Origin: Pseudoscleropodium purum
Lineage: Eukaryota > Streptophyta > Bryopsida > Hypnales > Brachytheciaceae
Assembly: GCA_963969395.1 (NCBI GenBank)
Contig: OZ017801.1
Location: 8,248,501-8,312,500, forward strand
Reading direction: 5' to 3'
DNA: 64,000 nt
Shown here: positions 37,101 to 48,162 of the stretch, piece by piece
How the letters are laid out: the number at the start of each line of letters is the position of its first letter
Position numbering within the stretch: the stretch's first letter is position 1
Notes under the pieces: model-generated
Database searches by the model: none
Told to the model about the DNA's origin: nothing
What the model saw: the letters and a program-made list of their open reading frames with translations, nothing else
Translations under genes and position numbers: made by a program

Positions 37101-37890
37101 GAGCTCCGGGATATGCCAATCGAGTTCGTTGTAACGGTAGTGATAACAGAACTTCATTCTTGCGAATCAGTTGAGTGAGTCGCTAGAAAAGGCGCTCTCA
37201 CCACGAGGAAATCAGACAACGTGACAGACACAAACTGCTCTAAGAAACTGATTGTAATTGGACTGAAAATTTGAGCAAGCGAGGAAAGTGCACAGATCGA
37301 ACTGGAAACAAAACCTGAGGAAGGGAAGGGAAGGGAAGGGAAGGAGAGAAGGCAAGGGAAGGGGAGGGACTGATTGATCTTACGATACAAATTCAAAAAA
37401 AAAGAAAGAAAGGAGTTGTACTGAACATTCGAACCTGAATGGAGTCGGCACTAATGATCTCGCCGTCGAGCTGCTTGGCCAACGCTATCGCCACGCGCGA
37501 CTTGCCAACGGCCGTGGGACCTGCGATGACGACGACGCGACCCTTGTGCAAGCTCTTCGCCGACCTGCTGCTCACGTCCACATTGTCCAACCGGCCGGCA
37601 AATTCCAAGCACCCCACCTTACCATTCTTCCCGGCTACCGACGATGACGACGACGACGACTCCCCATCCGTCAAAAGCTCGAGCGCTTTCTGTCGACTGG
37701 CCAGCTTCGCGCGCACCCCCAGTTGTACCCCCGGTACTGCCCGCGTCACGCAAAACTCGACATGGCAGCGATATTGCAGCTGCCCCGAACCCAGTCTACC
37801 AACACCACCCACCCATTCACCTCCGCGACTGCTGGACAAACTCGCTGCACTACTCCAGCCTAATGGCTGAGGGCACATGAATCCCGACAT
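31143..37890 (-). CDS. IPT9: tRNA dimethylallyltransferase (tRNA isopentenyltransferase), IPT9 type, 11 exons
   Basis: The enzyme transfers a dimethylallyl group from DMAPP to N6 of A37 in tRNAs reading U-initial codons; in plants turnover of this tRNA yields cis-zeatin-type cytokinin. Exons (minus): 37890-37435, 36797-36744, 36342-36300, 36023-35909, 34944-34725, 33890-33734, 33272-33178, 32926-32832, 32667-32577, 31937-31801, 31239-31143. All introns are GT-AG, phases agree throughout, and the product is 519 residues with no stop. Landmarks: P-loop GPTAVGKS (124-131), DSIQVYKG (149-156), HHHLLDV (173-179), GGT (215-217), NDWFRLRR (283-290), [10 protein letters not shown] (335-344), GIGYQEAMEF (375-384), TWFRSD (420-425). 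The order and spacing match plant IPT9 rather than the MOD5-like IPT2 class. Residues 1-90, rich in Ser, Gly and Arg, suggest organelle targeting. I chose 37890 as the first in-frame ATG after an upstream TGA; 37878 is an alternative. Introns are 164-964 bp. Confidence 0.93.
35235..35424. mobile_element. MITE-like inverted repeat inside intron 4 of the tRNA-IPT gene
   Basis: Imperfect inverted arms of about 60 bases start TAGTCTCTAAACACCAACTA on the left and TAGCCTCTCAATCCAAACTA on the right (inverted). They end in a perfect 14-base stretch, ATGTAGAATCGGGA (35284-35297), with its complement at 35372-35385. The insertion lies well away from both splice sites. Confidence 0.6.
37316..37370. repeat. 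(GGGAA)n purine tract in intron 1
   Basis: Several GGGAA units in a row run into a degenerate AGGGAAGG stretch within intron 1, about 65 bases from its donor site. Confidence 0.9.
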
Positions 37891-37978
37891 GAATCCCAAC
37901 GTGAATATTCCAACGTGAATCACAAACGTGAATATATCCCGGCGTCAATGCTAACGTGAATCTCGACGTGGAATGCCA
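37874..37978 (-). promoter_or_regulatory. ACGTGAAT repeat array at the start of the tRNA-IPT gene
   Basis: On the plus strand, eight irregular units of 11-17 bases carry ACGTGAAT or a one-base variant. The ACGTG core is the G-box/ABRE type bound by plant bZIP and bHLH factors. The two candidate start codons (37890 and 37878) arise where the unit reads ACATGAAT, which on the coding strand is TTCATG in place of TTCACG. Regulatory use is inference. Confidence 0.45.
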
Positions 37979-38221
37979 GCCGTGAGTACTCAGTCGGATT
38001 GAGCTCCCACTCGATCGATCAGTGAGCACGCAAACTCGCAAACTCGCTACTCACAGAGGCACAGCGATTGATACAACGTGTGTGTGTACGTTCTAGTGTT
38101 GATCGAAGTTTGGCGCCTGTGCAGATCTTCTCACTCTATACCAGGTGACAACCAGTGAGTCCTTTTGTATTGTGGCGCTTGTCACGTCTCATCGCTCTAT
38201 TAATAAGCTTCTTAGAGATAT

Positions 38222-38262
38222 GATAGCGGTGGTGGTGATGGTGGTGATGATGCTCGCGATGA
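38222..38262. repeat. GGTGGTGAT-type trinucleotide repeat
   Basis: A run of GGT and GAT triplets. On the minus strand it reads as a histidine run, which is not evidence of a gene. Confidence 0.8.
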
Positions 38263-38376
38263 TGTTGTGATGCTACGACTCCTACAGCGAAGAAGCTTGT
38301 TGCCAGAGACAGACATTTTCTAGCTCCGACTTCCAATATTTGGGGAGGCGCAATGGTGGTGTCTTTTAATTTTCTA

Positions 38377-38847
38377 TTACCGGTTTTGAGCAACTTCGTC
38401 ATGTTCCCTCCCCCTGTTTTCATTTACTTCTGGAATCTTTCTTCTTTTTTGGAATTTTGGAACTGACGGAGAGATGAGATGCAATAGGTGCCAGGAACGT
38501 GCACATGACAAAGGGTAGTGGAAGTTTTGGTGTTGTGGAGGAAAGGGCTTGGTCTCCTTCTTGCAATTAATTCGTCCTTTCAGTTGCACCCAAAAAAACA
38601 TGAAGGCATTGAGGGCTAACCTTGCTTTTATTGGGGGTGTACAAGATGAGAGCAAGACATGAGAATGGAAGGATGAAAGGTGTACCGATGGATTGATGTG
38701 CACATGACCTGTAGATTTACTGGGGGTTTCGTTGGGGGACTTAAACTTACTGGGGTTTTTGTTGGGGGACTTAAACTTACTGGGGGTTTCGTTGGGGGAC
38801 TTAAACTTACTGGGTGTTTTGTTGGGGGACGTAGGGCTGGCTTCCAT
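38377..38847 (-). CDS. possible exon encoding an SPNK/TPSK tandem repeat protein
   Basis: A minus frame from an ATG in good context (CCCCATGG, 38847) reads MEASPTSPNKTPSKFK and then repeats a ten-residue unit, SP-N-x-x-P-S-K-F-K, about four times. The DNA behind it is a 30-bp tandem repeat at 38711-38830. SPNK and TPSK both fit the S/T-P-x-K consensus of cyclin-dependent kinases. After the repeats the frame stays open for about 110 codons but becomes compositionally ordinary, so the true exon may end near a GT around 38704. I do not recognise the protein, no downstream exon was found, and the frame may be non-coding. Confidence 0.25.
   Translation of the reverse strand: MEASPTSPNKTPSKFKSPNETPSKFKSPNKNPSKFKSPNETPSKSTGHVHINPSVHLSSFHSHVLLSSCTPPIKARLALNAFMFFWVQLKGRINCKKETKPFPPQHQNFHYPLSCARSWHLLHLISPSVPKFQKRRKIPEVNENRGREHDEVAQNR
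38711..38830. repeat. 30-bp minisatellite, four units
   Basis: The unit TTAAACTTACTGGGGTTTTT plus GTTGGGGGAC repeats almost exactly at 38741, 38771 and 38801, with a partial diverged unit before. A period divisible by three keeps the reading frame open. Confidence 0.95.
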
Positions 38848-38879
38848 GGGGTTGCAGGTCGTTGTAGACAACATTAGAA

Positions 38880-40210
38880 TCGGAGTTTTAGAAAAAACAA
38901 ACTTTCATTTCGCCATTGATCAATAGGCTACATTGGCACTTGACTCTACATAAAAGTTTGTCCTTACTAAAGGTTTGTTGGAGTTTTTGTTGTAGAAGAA
39001 AGGATCAATGGGACTAAGTAGGTATTGTAGCCACTACAAATGTTGTTGTTATGGATAAACTTTAGAATCCTCCTTTTGACACCTCCCTTTGACATGTTCA
39101 TGAAAACTTATTATACATCATTTTCAACTCTCTTATATAATTTTCTTTTAATTTTCAGAAACAATTATAAACGAATGAATGAATAAGATATTAAAAAATT
39201 CTCTTCTTTATGATATGTTGAATTATGTCAAAGGAAAGGTATAACACAAGCAAGATCAAGTCATCTACATAGAATTTAATGGTAAAAATACCATGCGGAC
39301 TGAGGTAATTACACCTTAAATATAAAATGATTTTTGAAAATTTATGAAAAATAAATACTCTAATAACTATCTAGTAATCTAGTTTTTTATTTTTAAAAGA
39401 ATTCAAGTACATTGGCTTCAATGTGCAAAAGTTATGGCTGATGACAATTCAAAAATGTCAAGTGTGATAGAAAATAAGATTCGTCTTTTTTGCATTCACC
39501 TTGAACTGTACATATATGTTAAAAGGTAGAGTCTTTCTAATGATGTATCATTAAACAAAGACAAGTGTAAGGTGGAATTGGGGGCCATTTTGTATAGTGA
39601 ATGGTTGTATATTTATAGTATTATGGAGGTGGTATTGTTTATAGTATTGTAGAGGTGGAGGTGGAATATTACAAGAGGCGGATTTGTTCTTTTGTTTTAA
39701 CTTCTTCTCTATGACATGATTTAATACTACTAACTAGTGGTGTTTCTTAATGTGCATCAAATGGATTTAGGCATCACCTACATGACACTTATAACTTCCT
39801 ACACCTTCCATCTTTGAAAATTTGTAACTAATTTACTATGCTTCCAAAAATCATGGAACCACTTGCATTTTGATTCATAGACCTTCACCCATGTGTGAAA
39901 ATTGTTGTTCATTGTCAAGAGAATATCAGTTATGCCACAGAGCTTATTTGTGCAATTTCAAGTGTAATGACCTTAGTCCACTTCCGCTCAGACATTCAGA
40001 CTTTCAATCCCGAATCATCCAAGGAGTTCAGTTACTAGCCACATAATTGTCTAATCATCTAATAGTTGGTTCGTTTGAATTCATTCCCATTTTCGCCAAA
40101 CATTAAAGTCAAAAGTGCACACTTGCAAAAAGATGCCCAGGCACATGTCTGAGCGTGTTTAAAATGTGTGTGTTTCAGCCGTTACGCGGATGCTTATTAC
40201 TGCTAACATG
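38880..40210. other. non-genic AT-rich stretch
   Basis: I see no coding segment or clear repeat structure here. Confidence 0.4.
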
Positions 40211-40474
40211 CACACAACATTAGATTCCAGGTGTGATGATTCCAGTGATTTTAGGCAAACTACTTATTGCGGGTGTCAAAAGTGAAATAACTGCACCGAA
40301 GTCCATCTCTAGTACCGAAGATTTACAGTAATAGGCAGCATACACACAACAATAGATTCCCAGTGTGATGATTCCAGTAATTTTAGGCAAACTACTTATT
40401 GCGGTTGTCAAAAGTGTAACAACTGTGCCGAAGTCCGTCTCTAGTACCGAAGATATACAGTAATAGGCAGCTAT
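40211..40474. repeat. 132-bp tandem duplication
   Basis: The unit at 40211-40342 is repeated at 40343-40474 with about ten differences. Its period is divisible by three, and a minus frame (ISSVLETDFGTVV... / KSSVLEMDFGAVI...) is open through both copies. The duplication is certain; coding is not. Confidence 0.9.
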
Positions 40475-40530
40475 GGTAGAGAATGAATTGCATGATAAGT
40501 GGCTGTTGAGATACCAAGGTCGTGTACCTG

Positions 40531-40655
40531 AACGAACTGGCTCCAATCAGTTTTAACCAGCTTAGGGACCAGTGAATGCGAGCCTCGAAAGCAGAAAGAG
40601 CAGCTTGCAGCCCTACGCAATCAGTACGCGCTACAGTTCCATTGCACAGGACCTA
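40531..40655 (-). CDS. possible exon of an unidentified minus-strand gene
   Basis: Between a TCTAG acceptor-like site and a TTCAG|GTACAC donor-like site, a minus frame reads CNGTVARTDCVGLQAALSAF and on to LIGASSF, with protein-like composition. A TATA-like CTTATAAATA lies upstream on the same strand at 41111-41120, and the region is GC-richer. I recognise no family, and no other exons could be joined. Confidence 0.2.
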
Positions 40656-41110
40656 GACTCTTTGATGAAAGTGGAATGAAGGTCGTACCGATCTAGAAAC
40701 TAATTTCAGCAGAAACGGAAGGTCGTACCAATCTAGAAATTAGTTTCAGTTCAGTTCAGTTCCGTTTGAGGTCTTCAACTTCTCCTTCTTTTAAAATTTT
40801 AAGAACTTTTATACTCAAAAAAACTAGTGGTACGGCAAATTAGGGTCGTTGAGTTTAGTTTTCGCCTTTTTCAGGACTCCGCCGCAATCCGCTCAGTTGC
40901 TCCGCCTCCACTTGTCGCCTGCCGCTCCTTAAGGTTAGCCTACTGTTGGCTTGGCTTTTACGACCAGGGGACGCTAGCGTCAGTCAATGGCCTGCCACGA
41001 ACAGTGAAGCTTGTCAATGATCACTCGCCGCTGGAATTGAAGGGGAACCCCCGAAAGAACGGAGCCTGTGACGCTGTCGTCAAACTTTGGAAAGGCCTCC
41101 GTTTCTTTGC

Positions 41111-41120
41111 TATTTATAAG
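41111..41120 (-). promoter_or_regulatory. TATA-like sequence, minus strand
   Basis: CTTATAAATA on the minus strand, with GC-richer sequence downstream (41100 to 40500). It would be a promoter for the doubtful exon at 40531-40655. Confidence 0.2.
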
Positions 41121-41524
41121 TGAATTTGTTGTGGTTATATTTTTCCTAGATGAAAACACATGCCCGGTACTTTGTCATAAAAAATTTAGAATTTTTTTGG
41201 GAAATTTCAAATTATCATGAATTTTGGAAGAACAAATGAAGAAAATTCATATCAAATACAAATCATGCTCAAAAAATCTAACTTTTTCCAAAAAAAAAAC
41301 AAACTATATTAAGGTCTAGAACATTGTGGGGTGAAGAAATTTTTTGTGGAACTCCATATTTAGAACATGGTTAGAACATGGCAACTTCAAACTTCACCAA
41401 AATGTTCATTTTAAGGAATCTTTCGAAATTTTCAAGTAGAATAGAAACTACTCTTTTAGAAGCTTCATTTTGTTGGTTTTTTGCTCAAAAGCAAGAGAAA
41501 CTGTTTTGAATGTCGAAATGAAGT

Positions 41525-42451
41525 TTAAACCTCTAAATTCCCAAGGCCAATTTTCTGTCAAAAAAACACTCAAAACTGCCGTTTTTGTTGCATTCATCCA
41601 AGAATACAAAAAAAACATTTTTTTTAAATCTAACGGTAGGATCTTGTACTTTACTTGTCTTATCTCACATGGTAAAAATTTTATGAAGTTTAACCGTATA
41701 GATTGGAAGATATTGGTATTCAAAGTTGAAAAAGAAAGTTTTTTTGAACAGTGGCCTGCAATCTCAGATGACTTTGACCACCAATTGTGAATTTTTTTTG
41801 CACTATAGACTTTGAATTTAAAATTTTTATGTTGAAGAATTGAGTTGAAAGTCTAAAAAAAAAATTTTTTTAAAAACACTTGATTTTTGTTCTTTAAAAA
41901 AATGCTAAGTAGAAGTAGATCCAAATTGGAAAAAAAACTAAATCGTTAATAACTCCAAGATGGGATTGAAAGACAATAATCCCAATGGTGAGATTGTTTT
42001 AGCAATTAAACACAACATTCTCAAAAAAAAAATTGTGAGAAATTGTGAAAATTGCATTCGGAAACAAACCCTACAAGTTATTTTTTCAAGAAGATGCTGA
42101 AATTGCCCGAAAAATAAAATTGTCTTTAATTTTCTCATTATTAGTCCAAATAGAACGAATCAAAGCTTCACATGTAGACAAAAAGAAAAAAATTTAGGGG
42201 AAAAAAATTTTAATTTATTTTGGTTTTTTGCAATTTTTTTTGTGCTGCCCACCGAGTTCAATTTCAAGCTTTTTGTGGTATAACTTTTGCTCCCAGGCAC
42301 CAATTGAAATAAAAATTATATTCCCACCTAGATAATCAGTTTTTCTACCTTATGGGAAAGTTTCAAAACAATTCACCAAAAATTGAGATCACAAGAACTT
42401 GCCCAAAATCTGATTTGTCCCCCGAGGGGACAATGGGAATTTAGGGGTTAA
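41525..42451 (+). mobile_element. TIR element family A, copy 1 (diverged)
   Basis: The left end AAACCTCTAAATTCCCAAGG and right end GGGAATTTAGGGGTTAA are inverted. In between, this copy follows the other family members in order (a CAAAACTGCC block, a GATATTGGTATTCAAAGTTG block, a TTGTTAATAACTCCAAGAT-like block), though clearly diverged. No transposase is encoded. The open frames within it are AT-rich chance frames. Confidence 0.55.
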
Positions 42452-44417
42452 GGGAAAAAAACTCAAAGTATTGAAATATACTAGATAATGTACCATTTTT
42501 GTAATAAACTATTCTATACAAAATTAAATAAATAAAATATCTTAAACTTGACTCAATGACATAGATATAACATCACAAAGTTGCATGCAAAAATTTGGAT
42601 GAAAATCATCCATTCTTCAATATGTACAAAGCATTGTTGACTATCCAAGGGACAAAAAACATCATGGACATTCCTCTAGAATAAAAATTTATTTCTATTT
42701 TGAATAGTTAGGATGAAAAAGAAATTCTTGCTTCAAAAATAATAATTTTGGAGCACTTTCTACATATAATTTCCAATGTAAAAATTCAAAGATGAAATTA
42801 GGCTTTGAGGGAGCTTGATTTACTATTATTTTTTCATACTAATATTCACAAAATAATAGCTATTGGGTTTTGATATTATGCCCAAGTTGGATCTTCATTT
42901 GTAATAGACCTAAGATAGGCTTAAAGTTACACTTTCTTAGCACCCAAAACTCCCAAAATATTGCAATGTGAGCATTTTGGGGCCTTGGACTTTAAAACAT
43001 AGTGTAAAGCTCTAAGTTGATTATCAACTCTCTATTGATGAGATTTTGAACATTGAATGGGACTTGGGATATAGTGTGAATAGGTCATTAGAGAATCTTT
43101 TAAAAGATACATTCCCATCAAGGTGACGAAAAGGTAGAGAAAACATTTTAACCTTGTAGGATTATAAGGGATTTAAACTACGACCTATATAAAGATCAAT
43201 TTTTCTTCATAATTGAGAATTCATTTTAAACAAGAAAAGGTGGATCCACCCAAATTTGTGAGCGTTTTTGGTTCTCCAATTTCATACACTAGAGTTTCAA
43301 TTAATTTAAAATGATGCTCTTTGCTACCTCAAGAGAAATTCAATATAAGTTGTTCCACAATTTTCTCACACTCATGTAATATTTTGAGAATTCAAAGCTT
43401 AAAGCATAGAACTCCTACAAATGCAAATATGTAGATTTCCCTTGAACAAACACCTTTGAAGCACAAAATGCTTAAACTCCTATATGGTGCCTCAAAGAAC
43501 TCTTCAACTCCTATTGGTTAGTCTTGAAAGCTTGTGGTCACTTTGGATGACTAATAAGCCCAAATGTAGTTCACAAAGACATTCAATCCAATAACATTCT
43601 AGAGGATGTTGAAGCCATAGTATATACTAAATTTGTGTTTTTCTAACCATAAACATATAATTTTTTGTTGTATATTTGGAATCATTGCTATGATGAAAAA
43701 TCACATTTAATGAATTAAAGACATATTCTTCATTGTGCCTAATAAATTTTTCAATAAAATTGTAATGTAATGATATTAATTCATCCTTCCTTCAACTTTG
43801 TAAAACATACAAGAGTCTTTGAGTGTCATACAATCCCATATCATCACCAAACCTTACTATCAATTGACCATGGTGATAAATTTTTCCATATAAATCCTTT
43901 AATGCTTGAAAATGTGATTGTTCTTACACATTCTATTTACAAAAAAGAATGAATAATGGTGGTCTACAACAAAGATTACATGCAATAGAGCTCTATGCAC
44001 TTTAGTAATATCATCACTTTGCAAGATTACAAAAATTGCATTAACAATACAACTCAATTTATTTGTCAAAGAATAGAATGAAGCAAGCATTCTATCTATA
44101 TCATTTAATAAATAGAAAAGATTAAGTGGAATTTATTATACCCCTTTACCATTGTAGATCAAAAAGACTTTATGAATAATTTTCAAGATTATTTTTCTTA
44201 CTTACAATTTTCTTTGAAAAAATAGTTTCCTAAAAATTACATCCATTTGTAGGATTTTTTTGCAGACATCTACTACTAAGTATTATAATAAAATTTCTAT
44301 TTTTTTCAAATATCAAATTTGATATTGAAATTGAATGTCTAGTGCTAATATTTCATTTTTAGATTCTTGGACATGTACAAAGTCATGATTGGAGAGCTTC
44401 AACTACTTCATACTAAA
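42452..44417. other. non-genic AT-rich stretch
   Basis: No coding segment or clear repeat is seen. Confidence 0.4.
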
Positions 44418-44568
44418 ATAAAGAAGAAAACAAGAATATAAGTAGTTTGTCCACAATGACTATTAACTAAATAATGACTACAAAACGACTATTTTGTAGT
44501 CATTGTGGACAAATGATGACTACTAGTCATTGTGGATGAGTTGTTTATACCCTTGTTTTCTTGTAGTG
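44418..44568. mobile_element. CACTA-type MITE, target duplication AAA
   Basis: The right end is a perfect inverted CACTACAAGAAAACAAG; the left end is AAGAAAACAAG after a degraded ATAAAG. The arms pair over about 43 bases up to CCACAATGACTA. AAA flanks both ends (44415-44417 and 44569-44571). The centre has AGTCATTGTGG words in both orientations. Confidence 0.8.
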
Positions 44569-47342
44569 AAACAAGTATTATTTTTGCATTGAATTGGTCT
44601 ATTGATAAACCTGAAAAGTTTAAATTCTTTCTATTGCATATATTAAGCATTACTATCTTTACTACAAGCAATTAGAATGAATGATAGAATTTTCTTGCAT
44701 TTACTTTATTGCAAGATTAAAACGGTTGAAGCTCTAAATCATTCATTGTTTGTATTCTTATTGTTATGCTCACAAGGTTTGGAAGATATTCATAGGCATC
44801 ATGGTTTCAAAAAAATACTCAATAGAGTACAAGCTAACTTGTGCTCAAATGACAATCATTCTCTTATAATTCACTATTTGTATATTCATTGATGGCATCA
44901 ACACGAGATTGAATTTTTACAAAATAAAAGACCTCCAAAATCAATAATGCTCAATATCTTTTGATATCTCATGGCATAGGTAGACTTATCAATATTTTGG
45001 GACATCTTGCAGATAAGATATAAATGATTTTTTCTTTACATTATTGGCACCTCATAAGGACACATTAAGGTTTATTGATCTAATTGAAACAATTCTAGGA
45101 GTCATGTTCATTTTTTTGGCACCATCACGTTCTATATCACACTTCTATATCACACTTCTTTGAGTGTCTCAATCTCGTATTCATACTTTCAAACAATTCA
45201 ATGGTTTTCAAATTTTCCTTTTGGCTTGCCATGACTCCATATTTACGGGCATAGCCCACTTAAGAATCATTCCAAAATCGTTAAGATATGCAATTATGAC
45301 CATAGAACAAAGTTGAATGGTATATGCATAATCATTTGATACGCACATTACACATGGAATAGATGGACCTAACAATTACTGTATCTGTCGGTGGTCATGT
45401 CACAAAATTTAGTGATGACCATCAAACATTATCCATTTCAAGTGCTAGCTAGTAGAATGAAGGACTTGGCACACCAAGCTCCATTGCCTAAGGCATGGTT
45501 TCAAAGGCCCATATGAGCACCAACACCTAGGATGTATCCCATGTATATTTTTTAATCCATTTTCAAGCCATGATTGATTTCTCTTTTTCCAATTTCAAAA
45601 GCAAAAGTTCGTGCAGAGCACACTGATTTGTTCTAATGAAAGAATTTGGAAAAAAAGCCAAAGCCATGGCCAGCCCTTCTTCATTTAAAAAAAACAAACC
45701 AAAAAACAAACACCTTTGCAGCTACTAATTGATGAATTCCATTTCCAAGTCAAAAGACCTACTGAAAATCCGGGAATCCGGGAATCCAAGGGAACCTGAG
45801 GGAATCCAAGGGTTCCTTAGGGTGCATGAGGGTCCGTGACCACATGAGTGATATCTCCTTCCCCATCAGAAATTAGAGCGTGTGCAGGTACCGCATTCTT
45901 TTGGGCTGGTAATCATTGCAGGTACTCAATACAACCAATTGTCTTTGGACTCGTGAAGTGGTATAGAGAAGATAAGGGATGGATTTAAGTTAAAAGCGTA
46001 CTGGTACTCCAACAGACAAATATTGCAGAATGCCAGTCAGTAGAGAATGTGAGTAAGTTATGATAGTGAGCTTTCACTCATCAGCACCAGAAGAATGTTG
46101 TGAGGATTATGTGGATAATGTTGAATTGGATTTCGGAAAGCTGCAACAGGACCAATGGTGAATGAACATCAAATGTAGATCTTTTTTTTCCTTTTTCTTT
46201 TTCCTTTTCTTTTCTATGAAAAGTGAAATAAAGGAGGCTGGGGACAGGGCAGGGGCTCCTCTTTTCAGGGGATGGGTAAGATAGTGACAGACAGTGGAAA
46301 TTTTTTTAAATAGTTGCAGAACTCTCGTGCCTTACCTTGAATCAATGGAACATGAATGATATAATATCTGTCCATGTGTTGGGGGCATTGCAAGACTTTG
46401 AGTGCCAAGGTGTTCTTTTTCAATATCAGTTAGCAAAGTAACATGTTTTTATGTGCTTTTCAAAATGATTGCTATCATGTGCAATCAACAGAACTTTTTT
46501 TTTTTTTTTTAATAACAAATGGCGACCCATTGCATTAACTAACAGAACTTTTCATAACAACCACAGTAAGAACCAGGCCTGTTTACACTTGCAAAATTTG
46601 GTTTCATGCCAAAAATAGACACAAAATGATGGACTTGCAGTTGAATGATGCAGATAGACGGGCTGCAGCTATACCCTCAAAAGCACCCAAGCAAATCATC
46701 TCAAAAACAACTTTAAAAAGAGAAGAAAATGGGTCCAAGTGGCATGGGGATGAGAACTCAAGTATATATGCATATGGATACAAAGTGAAAAAATGCACAA
46801 GTATGTATAGATAATTAGATATATATGTGTATGCAGATTTGTATACACATGCATACATACATTGTCCCATATCTCTTGAACTTCTTAACTTGGGACTCCC
46901 TCCACTCCAAAATAAATTTGGGGTTTCTTGGAAATGACTAGATTAATGTGAGAGCTGTTTCTATTTTCAAAAAATTGTGTAGTTATTGTAACTTCTAGTG
47001 AGCCCCACAAGGTATGAAAGAGTAGAAGTCAAATGCATGTTGAAAAAAATCCCCCCTTTTTGAAATTGCTTTAGTATTATTAATTTTGATCATTTTTTGA
47101 CCGATGTGGTGAAATTTAATTACATCCTCTATATTCAATTCTGATGATGTCTTGTAATTCAATTTCATTAAATTCTCAATAAGAGATTTGTTAGTAGTAG
47201 TTCTTGTATAGTTATGGATTGAATTCATCACCTTTTGTTGATTAGAGGTTGCATTTTGATTCCCTTTGAAGGGATCAAATTGCTATATAGTCTCTGGAGC
47301 ACAATATCTACAGATGGTTTTGCTTCCAAATGTTTGAACTAG
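44569..47342. other. non-genic stretch
   Basis: No gene is seen. A short tandem GGGAATCC/AAGGGAACC repeat lies at 45770-45825, and a T run at about 46496-46510. Confidence 0.4.
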
Positions 47343-48162
47343 CCCCTAAGTGATTTTGACTATGTTTTCACCAAAAGCACTTCCAAATTGCTATTTCTAG
47401 TACATGTACCAAATTATAAAAAAAAACATTTTTGGACACATGTAATCATAGAATCTTGTAGTAAGCTTGTTTGAGAACATGTGGGAAAAATTTCAGAAAT
47501 TTCCACTATATATATTGCAAGATATTAGCATTTAAATTGACAAAAATCCTTTTGGAGGTCCTACGAAAAACCAAGTAGCTTCACTTCACAAGGTCACATT
47601 TGTATGAAAAAATGTCTAAAATGGTAGTTGCTCTTTGAATTCATTTTTCAAGTCAAGTTCGTTATATGCTTGAAAAATTTCAGATCATTTGGAATTGTAC
47701 AACATATAAGAAAAAAAAATAGTAAGTAGAAAGGGCTAGAGAATGATTTGAAATAATAAATTGTTAACAATTTATTTATGGAATTGAAAAATGACAATCC
47801 CAATACTTGTAACGTTGTTATAAACAATCTACACTGAATGTTTTTATTTTTTTCCAAAAATATTGAAAATTGAGTTAAATAAAGGACTTCAAAGTTTGCC
47901 TAAGAGTAGAGATTTAATAATGTAATTTCTTAAAAAAGTGATTTTTAAAGAATTTTTTTTGTTGCCCAAGCTACCCATTGAGCAATGAATAGTATATATC
48001 ATACAATTGTTTTTTAACCATGTAGTCAAAAGTTATGAAAATTGTTGGGCCTTAAAGCTACTCTTTGAACACATATTGTGTTGAAATTACAAGAAAATCC
48101 GTTCATAGTGAGCTACCTAAAATTTCTATGTTGCCAAAAAATGTAATTTGGGTGTTTAGTGG
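47343..48162 (+). mobile_element. TIR element family A, copy 2
   Basis: It begins CCCCTAAGTGATTTTGACTA and ends GGGTGTTTAGTGG, an inverted pair with CCCCTAAAT-type ends. The same 4-bp palindrome CTAG lies on both sides (47339-47342 and 48163-48166). The interior is collinear with the copies at 52.7 and 53.8 kb. Confidence 0.75.

Noticed and set aside
37439..37870. 143-codon plus-strand open frame
   Set aside because: It is the complement of exon 1 of the tRNA-IPT gene; the aspartate run is the antisense of codons in the serine tract.
38136..38423. 95-codon minus frame with a histidine run
   Set aside because: The histidine run is a GGTGGTGAT microsatellite; nothing else supports coding.
41470..41790. 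106-codon plus frame and 91-codon minus frame at 41.4-41.8 kb
   Set aside because: Both fall mostly within TIR element copy 1 and follow its A/T-rich composition.
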